Assembly (NCBI GenBank): GCA_036784855.1
Contig: JAZDSV010000034.1
Coordinates: forward strand, 1-64,000
Direction: 5' to 3'
Source: Aphelidium insulamus
Taxonomy: Eukaryota; Aphelidiomycota; Aphelidea; Aphelidiaceae
DNA length: 64,000 nucleotides
This document shows positions 38,315 through 49,591 of this stretch, in pieces. The notes beneath the pieces were generated by a model. It saw only the letters and a list, made by a program, of their open reading frames with translations. It did no database searches and was not told where the DNA came from. The position numbers and the translations under genes are program-made. Numbering within the stretch: the first letter of the stretch is position 1; each line of letters begins with the position of its first letter.

Positions 38315-38359
<45 letters not shown>
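38044..38359. repeat. (TAG)n triplet repeat with TTGGAG variants, about 315 bp
   Basis: Almost pure GTA/TAG triplets interrupted by regular GTTGGAGTAG and AATATCAGTG variants. The interruptions form a higher-order pattern (TTGGAGTAG doublets recur between 38186 and 38322). It lies between VTA1 and the ThrE-like gene, ending about 60 bp before the latter's ATG, so it occupies nearly the whole spacer. Confidence 0.9.
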
Positions 38360-38419
38360 CGCAGAAGCGAGGGGAGACGGCGACTTGGTTGCTACGGCGA
38401 AGTTACATAGATTGCAATA

Positions 38420-40189
38420 ATGAGCGGCGCGGAAAAGTCCGCCTCTCAGGCCAGTGTGGCAGCCGTGGATGACGTGGCAATACCTATGCGCTCCGCTCGC
38501 CTCAACTCCAACGCCACAATGGCGCCCAATGAGCGCGCCCTGTTCCAAAAGTTCGTTGTTCGACTGGCGCGAGCACTGTTTCAGTACGGAGCGCCCAGCT
38601 ACCGTGTAGAGGAGCGTATAGAGGCGGTGGCGCGTCGGAAGTGCATCCCCGTCGAAATCATTGTCCAGCCGTCGTGTATACTAATATCATTCGACGCAGC
38701 GCTGGCGGGAATGTTGGCAGCAAGTAGCAGCTTCAGTCCGACCGGTCTGCCCGGCATGGCCGCGTCGCAGAACCAAAACATTTTTTTTGTCCGCGCCGAG
38801 CAGATGTTTGATATGGGCCGCCTGCAGGACGTGGACACGTTGGCTGTGATGATTGCTGACAGGGTGGGCGACATGGACGACTCGGACAGTCTGTTGCTGG
38901 ATGACCTGGCCGTCGATTCATTAATCGGGAGCGGGCAGAACTCGCGGCGCGCAGCAGACTTTTCTGCGGGCGATCCGTGGCATCGCCGACTCTCACAGGC
39001 ACTGTTCCGCGCATATCGGCATGTCACGCGCACGTGGATCGCACAGATGGGCCGCAGATTCCGACCGCCGCACCTTGCCGGCGGACATTTAGACGCGTTC
39101 GGTCTGCACGAGTACGCCAAAGCGCTGGACGATATAACCACTTCTAGCGCGACCACATACTCACCACGTACGTACTCTGCCGCTGTTCACCACGCCGTGC
39201 TTACCACGGTTGCGTGCACGCAGTCACACGAATGCTGGCCAATGGAATCATGTCCAGCATTGGATCGCAGTTGCTATTCCGCGGCAACTTGACAGAAGCG
39301 ATAATAAGCTTCCTGCTGGGCACGACTAACGCGGTCCTGGTGTACGGGCTGGAGAGATACGCCAGCAACGCCGTGGAAGTTATTGTGCCATTTGTAATCG
39401 GCGCCGTAGCCAATGCCATCGCCTACTACGCCGATTCTGTCTGCCTGGGCACCATAACACTGTCGGGCACAATGACGCTCTTTCCCGGTATAATGATCAC
39501 CATGGCCATGCTGGAGATGGCGTCGCGTAACATGGCCGCCGGTTCTATACGTGTGTTCTTTGCCTTCATTCGCAGCTTGAAGCTGGCGTTTGGCCTCTCT
39601 CTGTCGGCACGGCTAGTTAAATTTATCTCTGGCGGGGATGCTTTGGTGCATCTGCGCTGTGAGCCAAGTGCCGAATTGCCCATTTACGCGTACTTGCTGG
39701 TGATACCGTTCAGCGCAGCTGCATGTGTGCAGCTCCGTGCCCACCCTCATCAGTGGCCAATGGTACGTTAACTTTCATGTCGTCGATATACAATGTTCAG
39801 TGTGCATGCGGACTTCCTTTTCTATTGACGCTAATCGTGTTCATAAGATGTGCGTGGTGGGCGTGCTGGGTGCCGTGGTAAAAAACAGCTCGCGGCTTAT
39901 ATTTGCCGCCGACATTGGCAATGTGATGACCGCCTTTTGCATCGGTCTGGTATCCAATTTATATGCACGGCGCTACAAGGACATTGCGCTGGCAACAATT
40001 CTGTCGGCGATCATGTTGTTGGTGCCTGGCGCTGTGGGCACAGTTGGCTTCTATGACATGATGGCGTCGGAACAGTCAGCGTCGGGTTCTGCCTTTGCCG
40101 TGGATATGACGTATCGTGCGCTTAGCATAGCGCTCGGACTTTATCTGTCCATGATTATGGTGTACCCGATGGACCGAGTGCTTGGATAG
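38420..40189 (+). CDS. Threonine/serine exporter-type membrane protein (ThrE/Prm10 family)
   Basis: Three exons: 38420..39167, 39224..39762 and 39848..40189, giving 542 residues. The N-terminal soluble domain (about 40-175) is the ThrE region: FVVRLARALFQYGAPSYRVEERIEAVARR and IIVQPSCILISF. About ten hydrophobic segments follow from residue 250, including the glycine-rich GTITLSGTMTLFPGIMI and, in the second half, IFAADIGNVMTAFCIGLVSNLYARR and MLLVPGAVGTVGFYDM, typical of the C-terminal DUF3815-like half. Fungal members include pheromone-regulated Prm10, whose transport substrate is not established; bacterial ThrE exports threonine/serine. Kinesin-8 converges from the right with 60 bp between stops. 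Confidence 0.85.
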
Positions 40190-40249
40190 CATGGACTATT
40201 CTACATATACGTAATATTGCATATTATTTGCGTGTATTGCATCATCAGT

Positions 40250-43115
40250 TCATCTCATCTTGCTGCGCCGAAAAGCGCTTGAGAGGTGACTCGGTGGCGC
40301 GGCACAGACACGGGGGGACATTATCAAATTGCTCTGTACAAATGTTTCCATATCCTCCTCCGACAATATCAATGGTTGTGCAGTTTGCTGTTTGGCCGGT
40401 CTCGGAGTGACTGAGCCCGCTCCAGCTAAAGGCCAGGTAGGTATGCGGCGTGTAGGCGTTCTTTCCGCGTCAACATTAGAAGAATTACACCTTTCCACCA
40501 TTGCAACGGAGTGTCGGCGCGGATGTCGAGGAAATCTCCTGGTGGACAGCGGTGACGGAATCGTGTGTTCATTGCCGTTTATCGCATCATGAATCTCGGC
40601 CAGACTCTGATTAAGATGCTCAACAGAAAGTCCATCGCCGTCAGAACCACTGGAACACGAGCCGTCCAAATATTTTGCTGGAGAGACTTGTGCGCGTTTT
40701 GCAGTTATTTTACGCAGTTTGGCCGTGTCGTTTCCGTCTGTGCCACCATCTTTCCTCTTTGATTGCGGGACAAATGCGCTTGCTCGGTCCGTATCAATTG
40801 TCGATACAGGCTTGACGGCAAATTTTGGGAGCGGAAGTAGAGACTGTCGTCTAGATCCTGTAGTTTGCCTCGTCGTTTCGCTCGAATCCCGTGTAGATTT
40901 TGCGTTAGCTGTTTTATCATTGCTTCCGTGTGCCATTGACCGAGTAGTTCGTTTAGTTTGCTGATTTCCGCCAACACTGAGACGAGACAGAGCGACTGGC
41001 AATCCCGACTGCCTGCGAACTTTTGCAATCTTTTTCTCGCCGGAGATTACAGAAACGTAGGATTGATTAGAGTCATTTTCTTTGACATCATCATTCAGAA
41101 CAGACTCAACTGAGACCTGTACGGCGGGAGCAGGAACACTCGGCAAGGTCTCAACTGAAACGGTCGTCCGTGAAACTTCTTCCCCCGCAGCAACCATCAT
41201 ACCGCACAAGCTAGCCGATGCCCCACAGTCAAGCAACTGCGCGACAAGTGCGGTTGCCCTACCCCATATATCTACCAAATCGCTCGCTACTCGCTCTTCA
41301 TTATTTTGAACGATCCGAGGTCCCAAAATAGTGGATTCCGTCAAACCGCGTGTGGCATTACGGCTCTTTGTTTGCCCTATTAGCAGATCGAGCTGAGCGA
41401 GTGCAGCATCGACACTATCAACATTGAGAAACACGCGGTGACGCAGTATTTCGCTGAGAAACCGTAGAAAGTGCAGCGTGTTTTGCTTCTGGCAGCGCTC
41501 ACATAAATTCTGTACCATGTCGTTTGCTTGCACGGGAACAGATTCTTCAGGGCCTTCATACTTTTCCTTGTTGACAAGAAGTCGGAGCCGTTGAACTTCT
41601 CGCTCCAGTGCTTCAATTCGTTCCACATACTGACCAACATGATACTCCACCGACACCGTGTTCAGCTGGGCGCGCAATTTGATTTGCTTCGCTCGGTTGG
41701 CGTACTTTAGGGTATTGTGCGTTTCTTCATAGTGAGCCCAAGTAGGCGAGACGTTGGCAATCATGACCGTGCGGCAGTTACCGCCGAGCGAAAATTTCAG
41801 TAAGCGCGTCAGCTGGAGATTTATGCATTAAAGCAATTTCATCACGGCATACGTACCTTGGAATCACGATATGGGATGTGCTGCGACTTTTTAGTCTCAT
41901 CGCACAGCGCATTTATGCAATTGCCCAATGCCAATAAGGATCTGTACGTTTAGTTTAGACTTTGAACTTTGTGCAGAGTTCACGTTAGATGAAGCAACGA
42001 ACCGATTAATGTTGGCTCCTTCGCGCATCAACAAACCACGATTGGCCGTCACGGAAGCCCGCTCACTGCCCGCCAGATCACAAAGCGTCAGTGTGGCGCT
42101 CTGAACGACAGTCGACAATCCGGCATGCCGATCCCGCTGTTGAATATTGATTTGAAAAACAGCGTGAGATCGACTGGACGCTGCATTTGCCAGCGTTGCC
42201 GATTTGGTGCGATTGCTATTGCCGCGGTCCAGCAACTCGAGCACTTCGCTCTTGGTTCGCGGATGATGTTCAGAGAGGCCGGCCACGACCACTCGTCGGT
42301 CCTGATCCTCGCGCAACTCCAACGACTGTGCAGATTGTTCGTCGTCACTCGCGTCAGACGCAAGCAAGTCACGAATGGTTTCATTATACACTTCCTGGCC
42401 AGACAAGTAGTGTAAGAACAGGCACAACAATGCGCACACAAGTACTTGCCAGATAGGAGACGGAAATGTGGACAACCTTGTCGGCGTGAAGGCCATCGAT
42501 TCGCTCAAACAGTCCACACATTGCCTGCGGCATTATACCGGGAGCGTTGGCAGTGCCCGCTGCATGTGTTACAGCCGGACATACCCCTTTACAGTTACAT
42601 ACAGATGGCTACGTATAAAGTGTGAGTGTAGTGGATGTGTAACGAAACTGTACGGACTGAATGTTTTGCCAGCTCCGGTGGCGCCGTACGCAAATACAGT
42701 CGCATTATAGCCGTCCAGCACCCCGTCCAGCAGGTCTTTAACGGCATCGGCATATACCTGCAGCGTGTAAGTACAGGAGACAGACATGGGGTGGGGTGCT
42801 ATTGCTTGCCTCCTCCTGCGTACACCGCTCATCAAACACCCGGTCAAACATGTACCGCATGTCCTTTGACCGGCGATTGCTGTGAGCAGGCTGACCTTTG
42901 ACACGGGCTGCCCCTCCGTCCCCGCCCACTGGGTCGAATAGGACACACTGGTCATCCAGCGCGAGGACACTGCGTCTCGGCAAGCACTGGCCAGTGACTG
43001 TAGTGGCAGTGCATGCCTGTCCCTCGCTGCCAGCTGACAGCAGTGGTCGCACGCGGACACACACACGAATGTTGGAGTCTATGGCGGTGGTTATGCCTTG
43101 TCTCTGTGTACACAT
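40250..43115 (-). CDS. Kinesin-8 motor (Kip3/KIF18 type)
   Basis: Plus-end-directed kinesins of this class shorten microtubules and position spindles and nuclei. Six exons: 42810..43115, 42658..42757, 42450..42559, 42003..42394, 41857..41941 and 40250..41812, giving 851 residues. The motor comes first (about 15-395): [39 protein letters not shown]-loop [60 protein letters not shown] and the kinesin-8-like MIANVSP...[14 protein letters not shown] neck. A coiled coil and Ser/Thr-rich tail follow. Introns 1 and 3 need GC donors (GAG|GCAAGC and CTG|GCAAGT). The ATG at 43115 is the first in frame close to the motor; an earlier exon cannot be excluded. Confidence 0.9.
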
Positions 43116-43157
43116 GTGTGTGTCGGCGTGTGTGTGTGTGTGCGTATGTGTGTGTGG
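43113..43157. repeat. (GT)n microsatellite
   Basis: GT-rich run covering the kinesin-8 start region and its 5' flank, in the 145-bp spacer to the divergent cortactin-like gene. Confidence 0.75.
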
Positions 43158-43260
43158 TGTAGGCTCACGGTTACGCGACACGCACGGGCACAACAGTGCA
43201 TTGGCCGGGGCCTAAACGCGCTCACACCGCCCATACACGCATACATACACAAAGGTACCG

Positions 43261-43814
43261 ATGTGGAAGGCAGAGGTGGGAAACGAGGCCAAGGCAGCGG
43301 CTGCAAAGGCAACGCCCGCAAAGGCTGCGGCAAAAGCAGCCGACGATGACTGGGAGACTGGCGCAGAGGTTGGCTGGCAGGCATAATGCCCGCCCCCTCA
43401 TCGTTGACCGCGCAGGACAGCGGCGCACTGACAGAACGTGAGCAGCGTTGGGGGAAGGGCCGCGAGGCCGAGGTGACGGTACCATTGTCGCAGCTGGCAC
43501 AACAAACTGCTCAGGTATGTGTATTTACCTAGTGTGCTTGGCGGTGGTACTGAAGTGTGTGCGTACATAGTCGCATGATGCCGCCAAGATATCGCAGTAC
43601 CAGGCAGAGTGGGTTCCATAATGCAGGCATCCATCTGCAGCCCCGTGCTGACCCCAGTAGCTCCTTTGCGCGCGGCTACGGCGGGAAGTTTGGTGTCACG
43701 CCCGTGATGGACAAGGTGCGGGTGATGAGCAACTACTGACTGACTGACTACCTTATCGAGCATGTGCAGTCTGCGGTGGGCTACACGCCGGGAAAAGCTG
43801 CGCCTCCAAAGTGA
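43261..43814 (+). CDS. Miniature cortactin/HS1-like protein (acidic DDW motif plus one cortactin repeat)
   Basis: Exons 43261..43368, 43416..43514, a third exon ending at 43715, and 43770..43814; about 119-120 residues. The start reads MWKA, as in cortactin and HS1. It is followed by an Ala/Lys stretch, DDDWETGAED (Arp2/3-binding acidic DDW motif) and LTEREQRWGKG (cortactin: SEKEQRWG), then about 42 residues and one cortactin-type repeat, RGYGGKFGV...VMDKSAVGYTPGK. Cortactin binds Arp2/3 and F-actin and stabilises branches. Here only one repeat exists (vertebrates have 3.5-6.5) and no SH3 domain. The third exon is ambiguous: either 43608..43715, or 43571..43603 followed by a 37-nt GC-AG intron to 43641..43715. 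Start, DDW region and repeat are independent of that choice. Confidence 0.75.
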
Positions 43815-43887
43815 CGTGTCAAGTCTCGGCAATGCACTTTAAGACTTCCACCGCTGCCACATATTAATATATATACACAAATCATCT

Positions 43888-45028
43888 ATGGCTACCGCGT
43901 CAAAGCGCGCTCGTTGGACTTTGCCATCGCGTAATACGCTGCTGTTTCTGTCCGGCACCAGTGGTACCATAGGCTACCTGCTGTGGGATAGGTGGGAGTG
44001 CAGGCGGATCCGCGCGCTGCAGTTAGAGCGCGTCCGTCGTGATATCGCCATGCTGCCGATGCCCGTGAGCCACACGCCGCGCCACCTAACGCTCTATCTA
44101 TCCGCGATGAGTGGCGATGATGGGGACAGGTTGAAGCGCGCGTTCGAGCGTTACGTTAAACCCGTTTGGGATGCTGCTGCCCTGGACTATGATGGTAGGC
44201 ACATATATCCGATTTTGTCTCCTCTGGCTGGATGTGTGTTTCTATGCGTGCATTATCCGTATGCGGGGGGAGGTTTACGTATGTGCTGATGTATGTATGT
44301 CTTGTTTATATATATGCATGAAGGTACATAGTTGTACACATATGAATTCAATATAATTTGTTTGAAGTTAACCTCTACTTGTGTAGTGGTCGAGGGATGG
44401 GACTGGCAGAGCAACGTTCGCGCGCAGGTTGTTAAAAAAGTGGCGGCGCAGAGTCTGGCAGACTCCAAAGCATATTTCACTGAGAAGGACACCGATAGTG
44501 GAAACGGGATAATTGCTCTTGGTCGGCCCGCATTCAAGGGCGTTGTGGCGGGCGTTGCAGACTTTGCTAGCCATGAACCTTCTGAGGGCAAGGCGATGGC
44601 ATCTCCACCGCCCCCTGTCGGTTATGTTCCGTACAGCATACCGCGATGGTGGCGTCGCTTTATCGGCTATTTTAATGACCGCGACCTTGTATGCGTTGTA
44701 GTGTATCATATGTCTAATGAAGTAACCGCTGCAGGTACGCACAGTGGGAGAGGCCGCGGTTGCCATCGCATATGGAAAGTGCACTGCTCTATCGCAAATG
44801 TTTCCCGGCGGCGATATCACATTCACGGTGGAGGAGGCCGAGTTGCGCGATATTGATCGCGACGACGCGGCGAATGTGTCTGACACAGAGGTATCAAATG
44901 TTGATAACGACGAACTATCCGAGAATCATGGTGAAACACCTTGCAAAGCCCGCGAGAACCAGCGCATCACACGTGTTGTCATACCCGAAATGGTTGTGGG
45001 TCAACTGCGCATATACACTGCACAATAA
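43888..45028 (+). CDS. TIM54: Tim54, subunit of the mitochondrial TIM22 inner-membrane translocase
   Basis: Tim54 supports insertion of carrier proteins into the mitochondrial inner membrane. Three exons: 43888..44194, 44387..44688 and 44735..45028, giving 300 residues. One N-terminal membrane segment (about 17-33, TLLFLSGTSGTIGYLLW) after WTLPSRN matches the family's LPSRNW start, then LPMPVSHTPRHLTLYLSA and FERYVKPVWDAAALDYDVVEGW, the family signature. It is shorter than yeast Tim54 (478). Intron 1 is 192 nt. AATAAA overlaps the stop codon (CAATAAAG), and the stop is only 25 bp from that of the convergent Bem3-like gene, so transcripts probably overlap. Tim54 is known mainly from fungi. Confidence 0.88.
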
Positions 45029-45053
45029 AGAAGGAGTGTGGATGCTATTATAT

Positions 45054-48000
45054 TCAAGGCAGCTTAAAATTGGGAGATGCAGATTCCGCTGACCGTTGCC
45101 GAACGGCAATCGGTGTCGCTTCAACCGTGACCACTGGTGTAAGCGAGTACTGCGTAGATGCATTTTCTCCTGAATAGTTGTGAGCTTGGCCATGGTCGTG
45201 ATTATCCTCATCGTCGTTGTAGTCCGAGATCGTTTCCGCGTCCGAAGATGCATAAACGGACCCCTGGCGCGACTGAGATTGCACCAGAGGCGGCGGTAGC
45301 GCCGGTGACTGGCCAAATTGTGGAAAGGAAATCGCACCAACTGACGACAATCGTTCGGGATCAGCTTTTGCGGTGCCCGTGGAAAAGCGCGGTGACATGA
45401 CGAAAGAATCGCGTGCCTGCCGAATCCTGTTATTAATGTTGCCACTGTGGGCCAACAAGTCCTCGCTAGAGCTGTTCATGCTCTGGAATACGGAAAAGTC
45501 CATTGCGGCATCGCGGTCCATGTAATTGTCACCATTGTCATCATCATCTTCCGTATCGCTGACAAGCTGTGTGTTGCGCCGGTGCAGAATGTCATGCTCC
45601 GTCTTGGTGACCGTTGCCGGGGCGTTCTTGAAGTAAATTTGACTGTTGCGGTGTGATCTGCCTTCCACTTCCACGTGATCTGCGCGCCAGCTGACTCGGT
45701 GTTCCTGTTGTCGACGCACATTACTCGCTGCCGCAACAGCCGCTGCCACCTCATAACTGTCCGCCATGGCTGACGAGCCACCGCTAATGTCAGCCGTGTA
45801 CTGAATACGTGGCTCGCGCGTGACTATTACGCTGCCATAGTCGCGATTATCCAGCGACTGATCGTCAATACGTTGCTGTCGCGACTGGCTGGCGGTCCCC
45901 ATGGTCAGCGCCGAGGTGTAGTCGGCATTGAGCTCCTCGTGGCGTACATCGAATATGAACTCAAACTCCGTGAGCATCAACGTGAATATACCCGCGGGTA
46001 TTGCCAGCGTGGGGCTGAAAACGATTCCAACGTTGCGCAGGTTCATCTTGTTGACCTCGTTGTTGGACACGATGATGATCAAGTGCGCGATCAAAGTGCG
46101 CAGGATGGTGTACTGCGCCAGCGGCAGCATAGATACTAGTCGTGCCAGCTCCGTCAAACGATCTTCGCGCTCCAACAAATCTGTAATGTCAAGAAATGCG
46201 CGGTGTAAGCGGCTGGTCAGTATGGACTCGGGCAGTTCGCGTAGATACAGTTTGAGCAAACCAGCAGCTACGTGAACATCGCATCGTTTTTCCGCCAGCA
46301 GATCCACATCTCCCTCTGCCGTCATGTTAACAGTCATGTTAACGTAGTGAATAGCATGTGCTGTAATTACCTTTTTCAAACCGCGAGCGTAGATACTTCA
46401 TGTCGGCCGAGCTACCAGACAGTCGATATATACCCTCCTCCGTATACGCCTTCTTCACCTCAAGGTACTCAAGACAACGATACACCACCGCAGGAAGTTC
46501 GTAACCCTCTTTGACACGTGAATATGCAATGGCATCCTCAAGCCTGACGCCAAACACACGCCGTTCGCCACCAGCTTCATCGTTGTACGGCTGTGGGGTG
46601 CTACTTCCGTTTGCTGTCAGCGCAGATGTTAGCGTGGATGAGCGGGTTGCAGCATTTGCTCGGCCCCAGTCAAAGTATTTGGTTGGGTTGATGGTGGATG
46701 TGTCCCTAGATTGTTCGGTGATGGCTGACGACGGCGCCTGCACAGCGGCAACATTGCGAGGGTCCTGCGCGGGGCGGCTGGTTGCAGGCGGCGCCGCGGA
46801 TCCATCAGCTGACTTGGAAACACCATCGCGGCTCTCGTCGGCGGCGCCTGCGGGATTTCCGTATGCTTCATTGGTCTGGTCGCCGTGCTGCTTGCGACGC
46901 TGGCGCCGTTCATCCATCAACCTCAGATAGTCCACCTGCCGTGCCAGATAGTAGAGCCACTCGTCGCGTTCGACATCGCTTTCTGCGCACAGGATTGTCC
47001 GCTTTTTAGAAGGCCGCGACTTGTTGTTTCCCTTTGCCGGCACCAGCTCCGTTATCATCAGTGCGTGTCGGTACTCTGCATACGGGTCACTGGCCGGTCG
47101 TTCTTGCGGGCCCTTTTGCTTCGCGACTTTGGCGCCCTTCAGCTGAATAGAACCCAGCGGATCGATGCGCTGAAGCGTCTTGGATGCAATGATGTGAGAA
47201 GCGGCAGCGGCGTCTTCCTGTCGCTCATAGTAGTCCAATTGTTGGCCGCGTAACACAAAAAAGCGCCGCTTCCACTGCTGCAGCTTCCGACCACGCTTTG
47301 TCAGATAGCCTTCCATCACGGCATCGTCAAACATTCGATCGCGGCGTCGGTCAGACACTTCGTACACATCAGTGGCAAGAAACTCCAGGATTCCCGAGTG
47401 GTCTGCAACGTAGTGCTCCAGACCGCCAACCTGTATTCACGTATGAGCGTGCTGGGTGGATCGCATGCAACTACATATATCTACTTCCAACTACAGACAC
47501 ATACATACATCCAAATAAAGACACCCACAGCATACCTGCTCAATGTCGGTGATGGCTTGCAAATGACCGGCCTCTACACTGAGAATAGAGTACAAGTATT
47601 GCTGCAGAGTCTCGCGACGCTTGTCCACCTTGGATGGCGCCATGCCACTCTTGGCCTCGAACAGCGTCTTGTTGGGCGGCTGACGGCCCACACCCAGACG
47701 TGCAAGGTTGGAGCGGCCGAGACGCTGCTGCACACGCTCATGCAGTTCCAGAAAGTCCGAGTACCGCTTCTCCACGCGCCACACCTCCACACGCTCCACG
47801 ATTGCGGTAGATGGTGATGATGATGATGATGATGATGGAGGCATGGAAATCGGCACATTATTGCCTGGCTGACCAGCGACTTGCCGCTGTGTGAACAGCG
47901 AGATGTTGTACACCGTGAACTCTTTGCCGTTCTGGTTGAGCCGCACCGCCGAGCTGATCACCTCCAGGTACAGGTTCACCTCTGCCAGATGCTGCTGGAG

Positions 48001-49239
48001 AATGCGTATACGGCCGGGAATATCCAGCGGGATCTTGCCGATAGTTTTGCGCGGCATCGTAAGTAGCAGCTGCTCCTGCGATGGTCGGGCTAGCAGCTTT
48101 GGCTCGGCCGTGCGCAACAGTAACTCTCGAGCAGCTGCTGCCTTTCGCTGTGCAGCAGACCGGTCCTCGCCCGCTGAGGTGCCGGTACGGTCCGCATCAT
48201 GCGGCACTCCATCAGTGCCTGTCAGCTCCTCCTCCTCCTCTTCTTCGTCGACAACCGCGCCATCCGTGTCCGCATCATCATGCACAATCACCGACGCTGT
48301 GTTGGCCGGGCGCGAGGTTGTGCGTGGCGGAGCGGGCGCCCTGAATGACATGCTCTTGCGAGCGGCCTCTGGAATCGCGACGGTGCGCAGAGGCAACACA
48401 TCATCGGGGATGACCGGTACGAAGCTAAAGTGCGCGCTGGCCGTCTGTGTCGTCGATGCCGGTGCCACCTGGGCACCATGCTCGATGGGTTGTATGCGGC
48501 TGACGCGTTTGTGCGCCCGCTCGTCCGCGTCGGCCACCTGCAGCTGCTGGAACTCCATGTCGGGAGCTTGCAGCGAGAAGCGGCTGGAGGCAAACTGGCT
48601 GGCCAGCTCCTGTTGCTCTTGCTGACGCTGCGCCTCCGTGATCGCCGGTCTGTCAGAGTCATCTGCACGGCGCTTGTCGGCGGTGGCAACGGGAGACACT
48701 GGTACGGCAGGAGCGGGCTCTGATGGCGGTTGCGAGGAGACCAACACGTGTCGGAGAAGATCGCTGCGGCTGCTGCTCTGATGATGCACCACCACAGAGT
48801 TGTAACGGTCCTCGACACTGTCCACATCATGCGCGACTTGGCTGTCTGTGTCGACACCGGTGGTCGTGCCATCTGTCGGCGCCTGTTCACTATCTGTTTC
48901 CGCGCCAGCCGCATCCACATCAGCGCCGCGCGGTTCCGGGACTGCCTGTAACAGCTTTTGTCGCGGGACAGCCGGCACCTTCGCGAGCAGTACTTGACGC
49001 TGTGCGGCCGGTTGTTGCCGCAACAGTGACTGTGGCGTACTGACCGGCGTAGAGAGCGGTGTATCCGGGACGGGCGCGGATTTGTGGTGCGTGGCCGAGG
49101 CAGCAAAGTTACGCAGGCCCTTCAGCTCCGACTCCTGGCGCTTAATGATTGTCCACAGCTGGTCGTTCTGGGCGCGCAGAGCATCGCGCTCCGTCAATAT
49201 CTGCTGCAAGAGCCGGCTCTGAATGGAATCATTGGCCAT
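45054..49239 (-). CDS. Bem3-like Rho/Cdc42 GTPase-activating protein (PX-PH-RhoGAP)
   Basis: Three exons: 47536..49239, 46371..47430 and 45054..46315, giving 1341 residues. A short N-terminal coiled coil (about 5-45) precedes a long low-complexity part, a PX domain (about 430-565; VERVEVWRVEKRYSDFLELHERV, TLFEAKSGMAPSKVDKRRETLQQYL), a PH domain (about 605-735; MEGYLTKRGRKLQQWKRRFFVLRG) and a RhoGAP domain (about 860-1050; FGVRLEDAI, EEGIYRLSGSSADMKYLRSRFEKG with the catalytic Arg, AAGLLKLYLRELPESIL, NLRNVGIVFSPTL). Order and spacing match yeast Bem3, a Cdc42 GAP acting at polarised membranes. The first ATG of the frame at 49239 is the start. The intron between PX and PH is 105 nt. Confidence 0.93.
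47816..47836 (-). repeat. Coding (GAT)n run giving poly-Ser in the PX domain
   Basis: Seven GAT units on the + strand encode a serine run inserted within the PX domain of the Bem3-like protein. Confidence 0.8.
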
Positions 49240-49591
49240 TTTCAAGGACCTCTGGATAATAATCGGAGATGGCCGGTGGCTGCACTACGAGGAGAGAGAG
49301 CGATAAGAGACACGGAAGACAGAAAACGAATACTCCAATTTTGCTGTATGCAACGTCGCATGAAACGTTGCTATAATTAACACTCGTGCTGTGATTGGCT
49401 GCTTGAAGCGGTGTAACATTCGCCCACACTGTTCTGCATCCTGGTTGCGTGTCACACCGGCAGCGCACTGTACATATGTGGCACCTTTTATCGGAGATTA
49501 AATCATCGATGTATGTACATGTCCTATGAATGATACAACCCACCTACTTGCACTTGCATATAATCTAAAATTGTGAAGTAAAAACTAAACA
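49240..49591. other. Intergenic region between Bem3-like start and the RG-rich gene stop
   Basis: About 350 bases without coding signal. It contains a short GAGAGAGAG run at about 49290 close to the Bem3-like ATG. Nothing else is seen. Confidence 0.55.
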
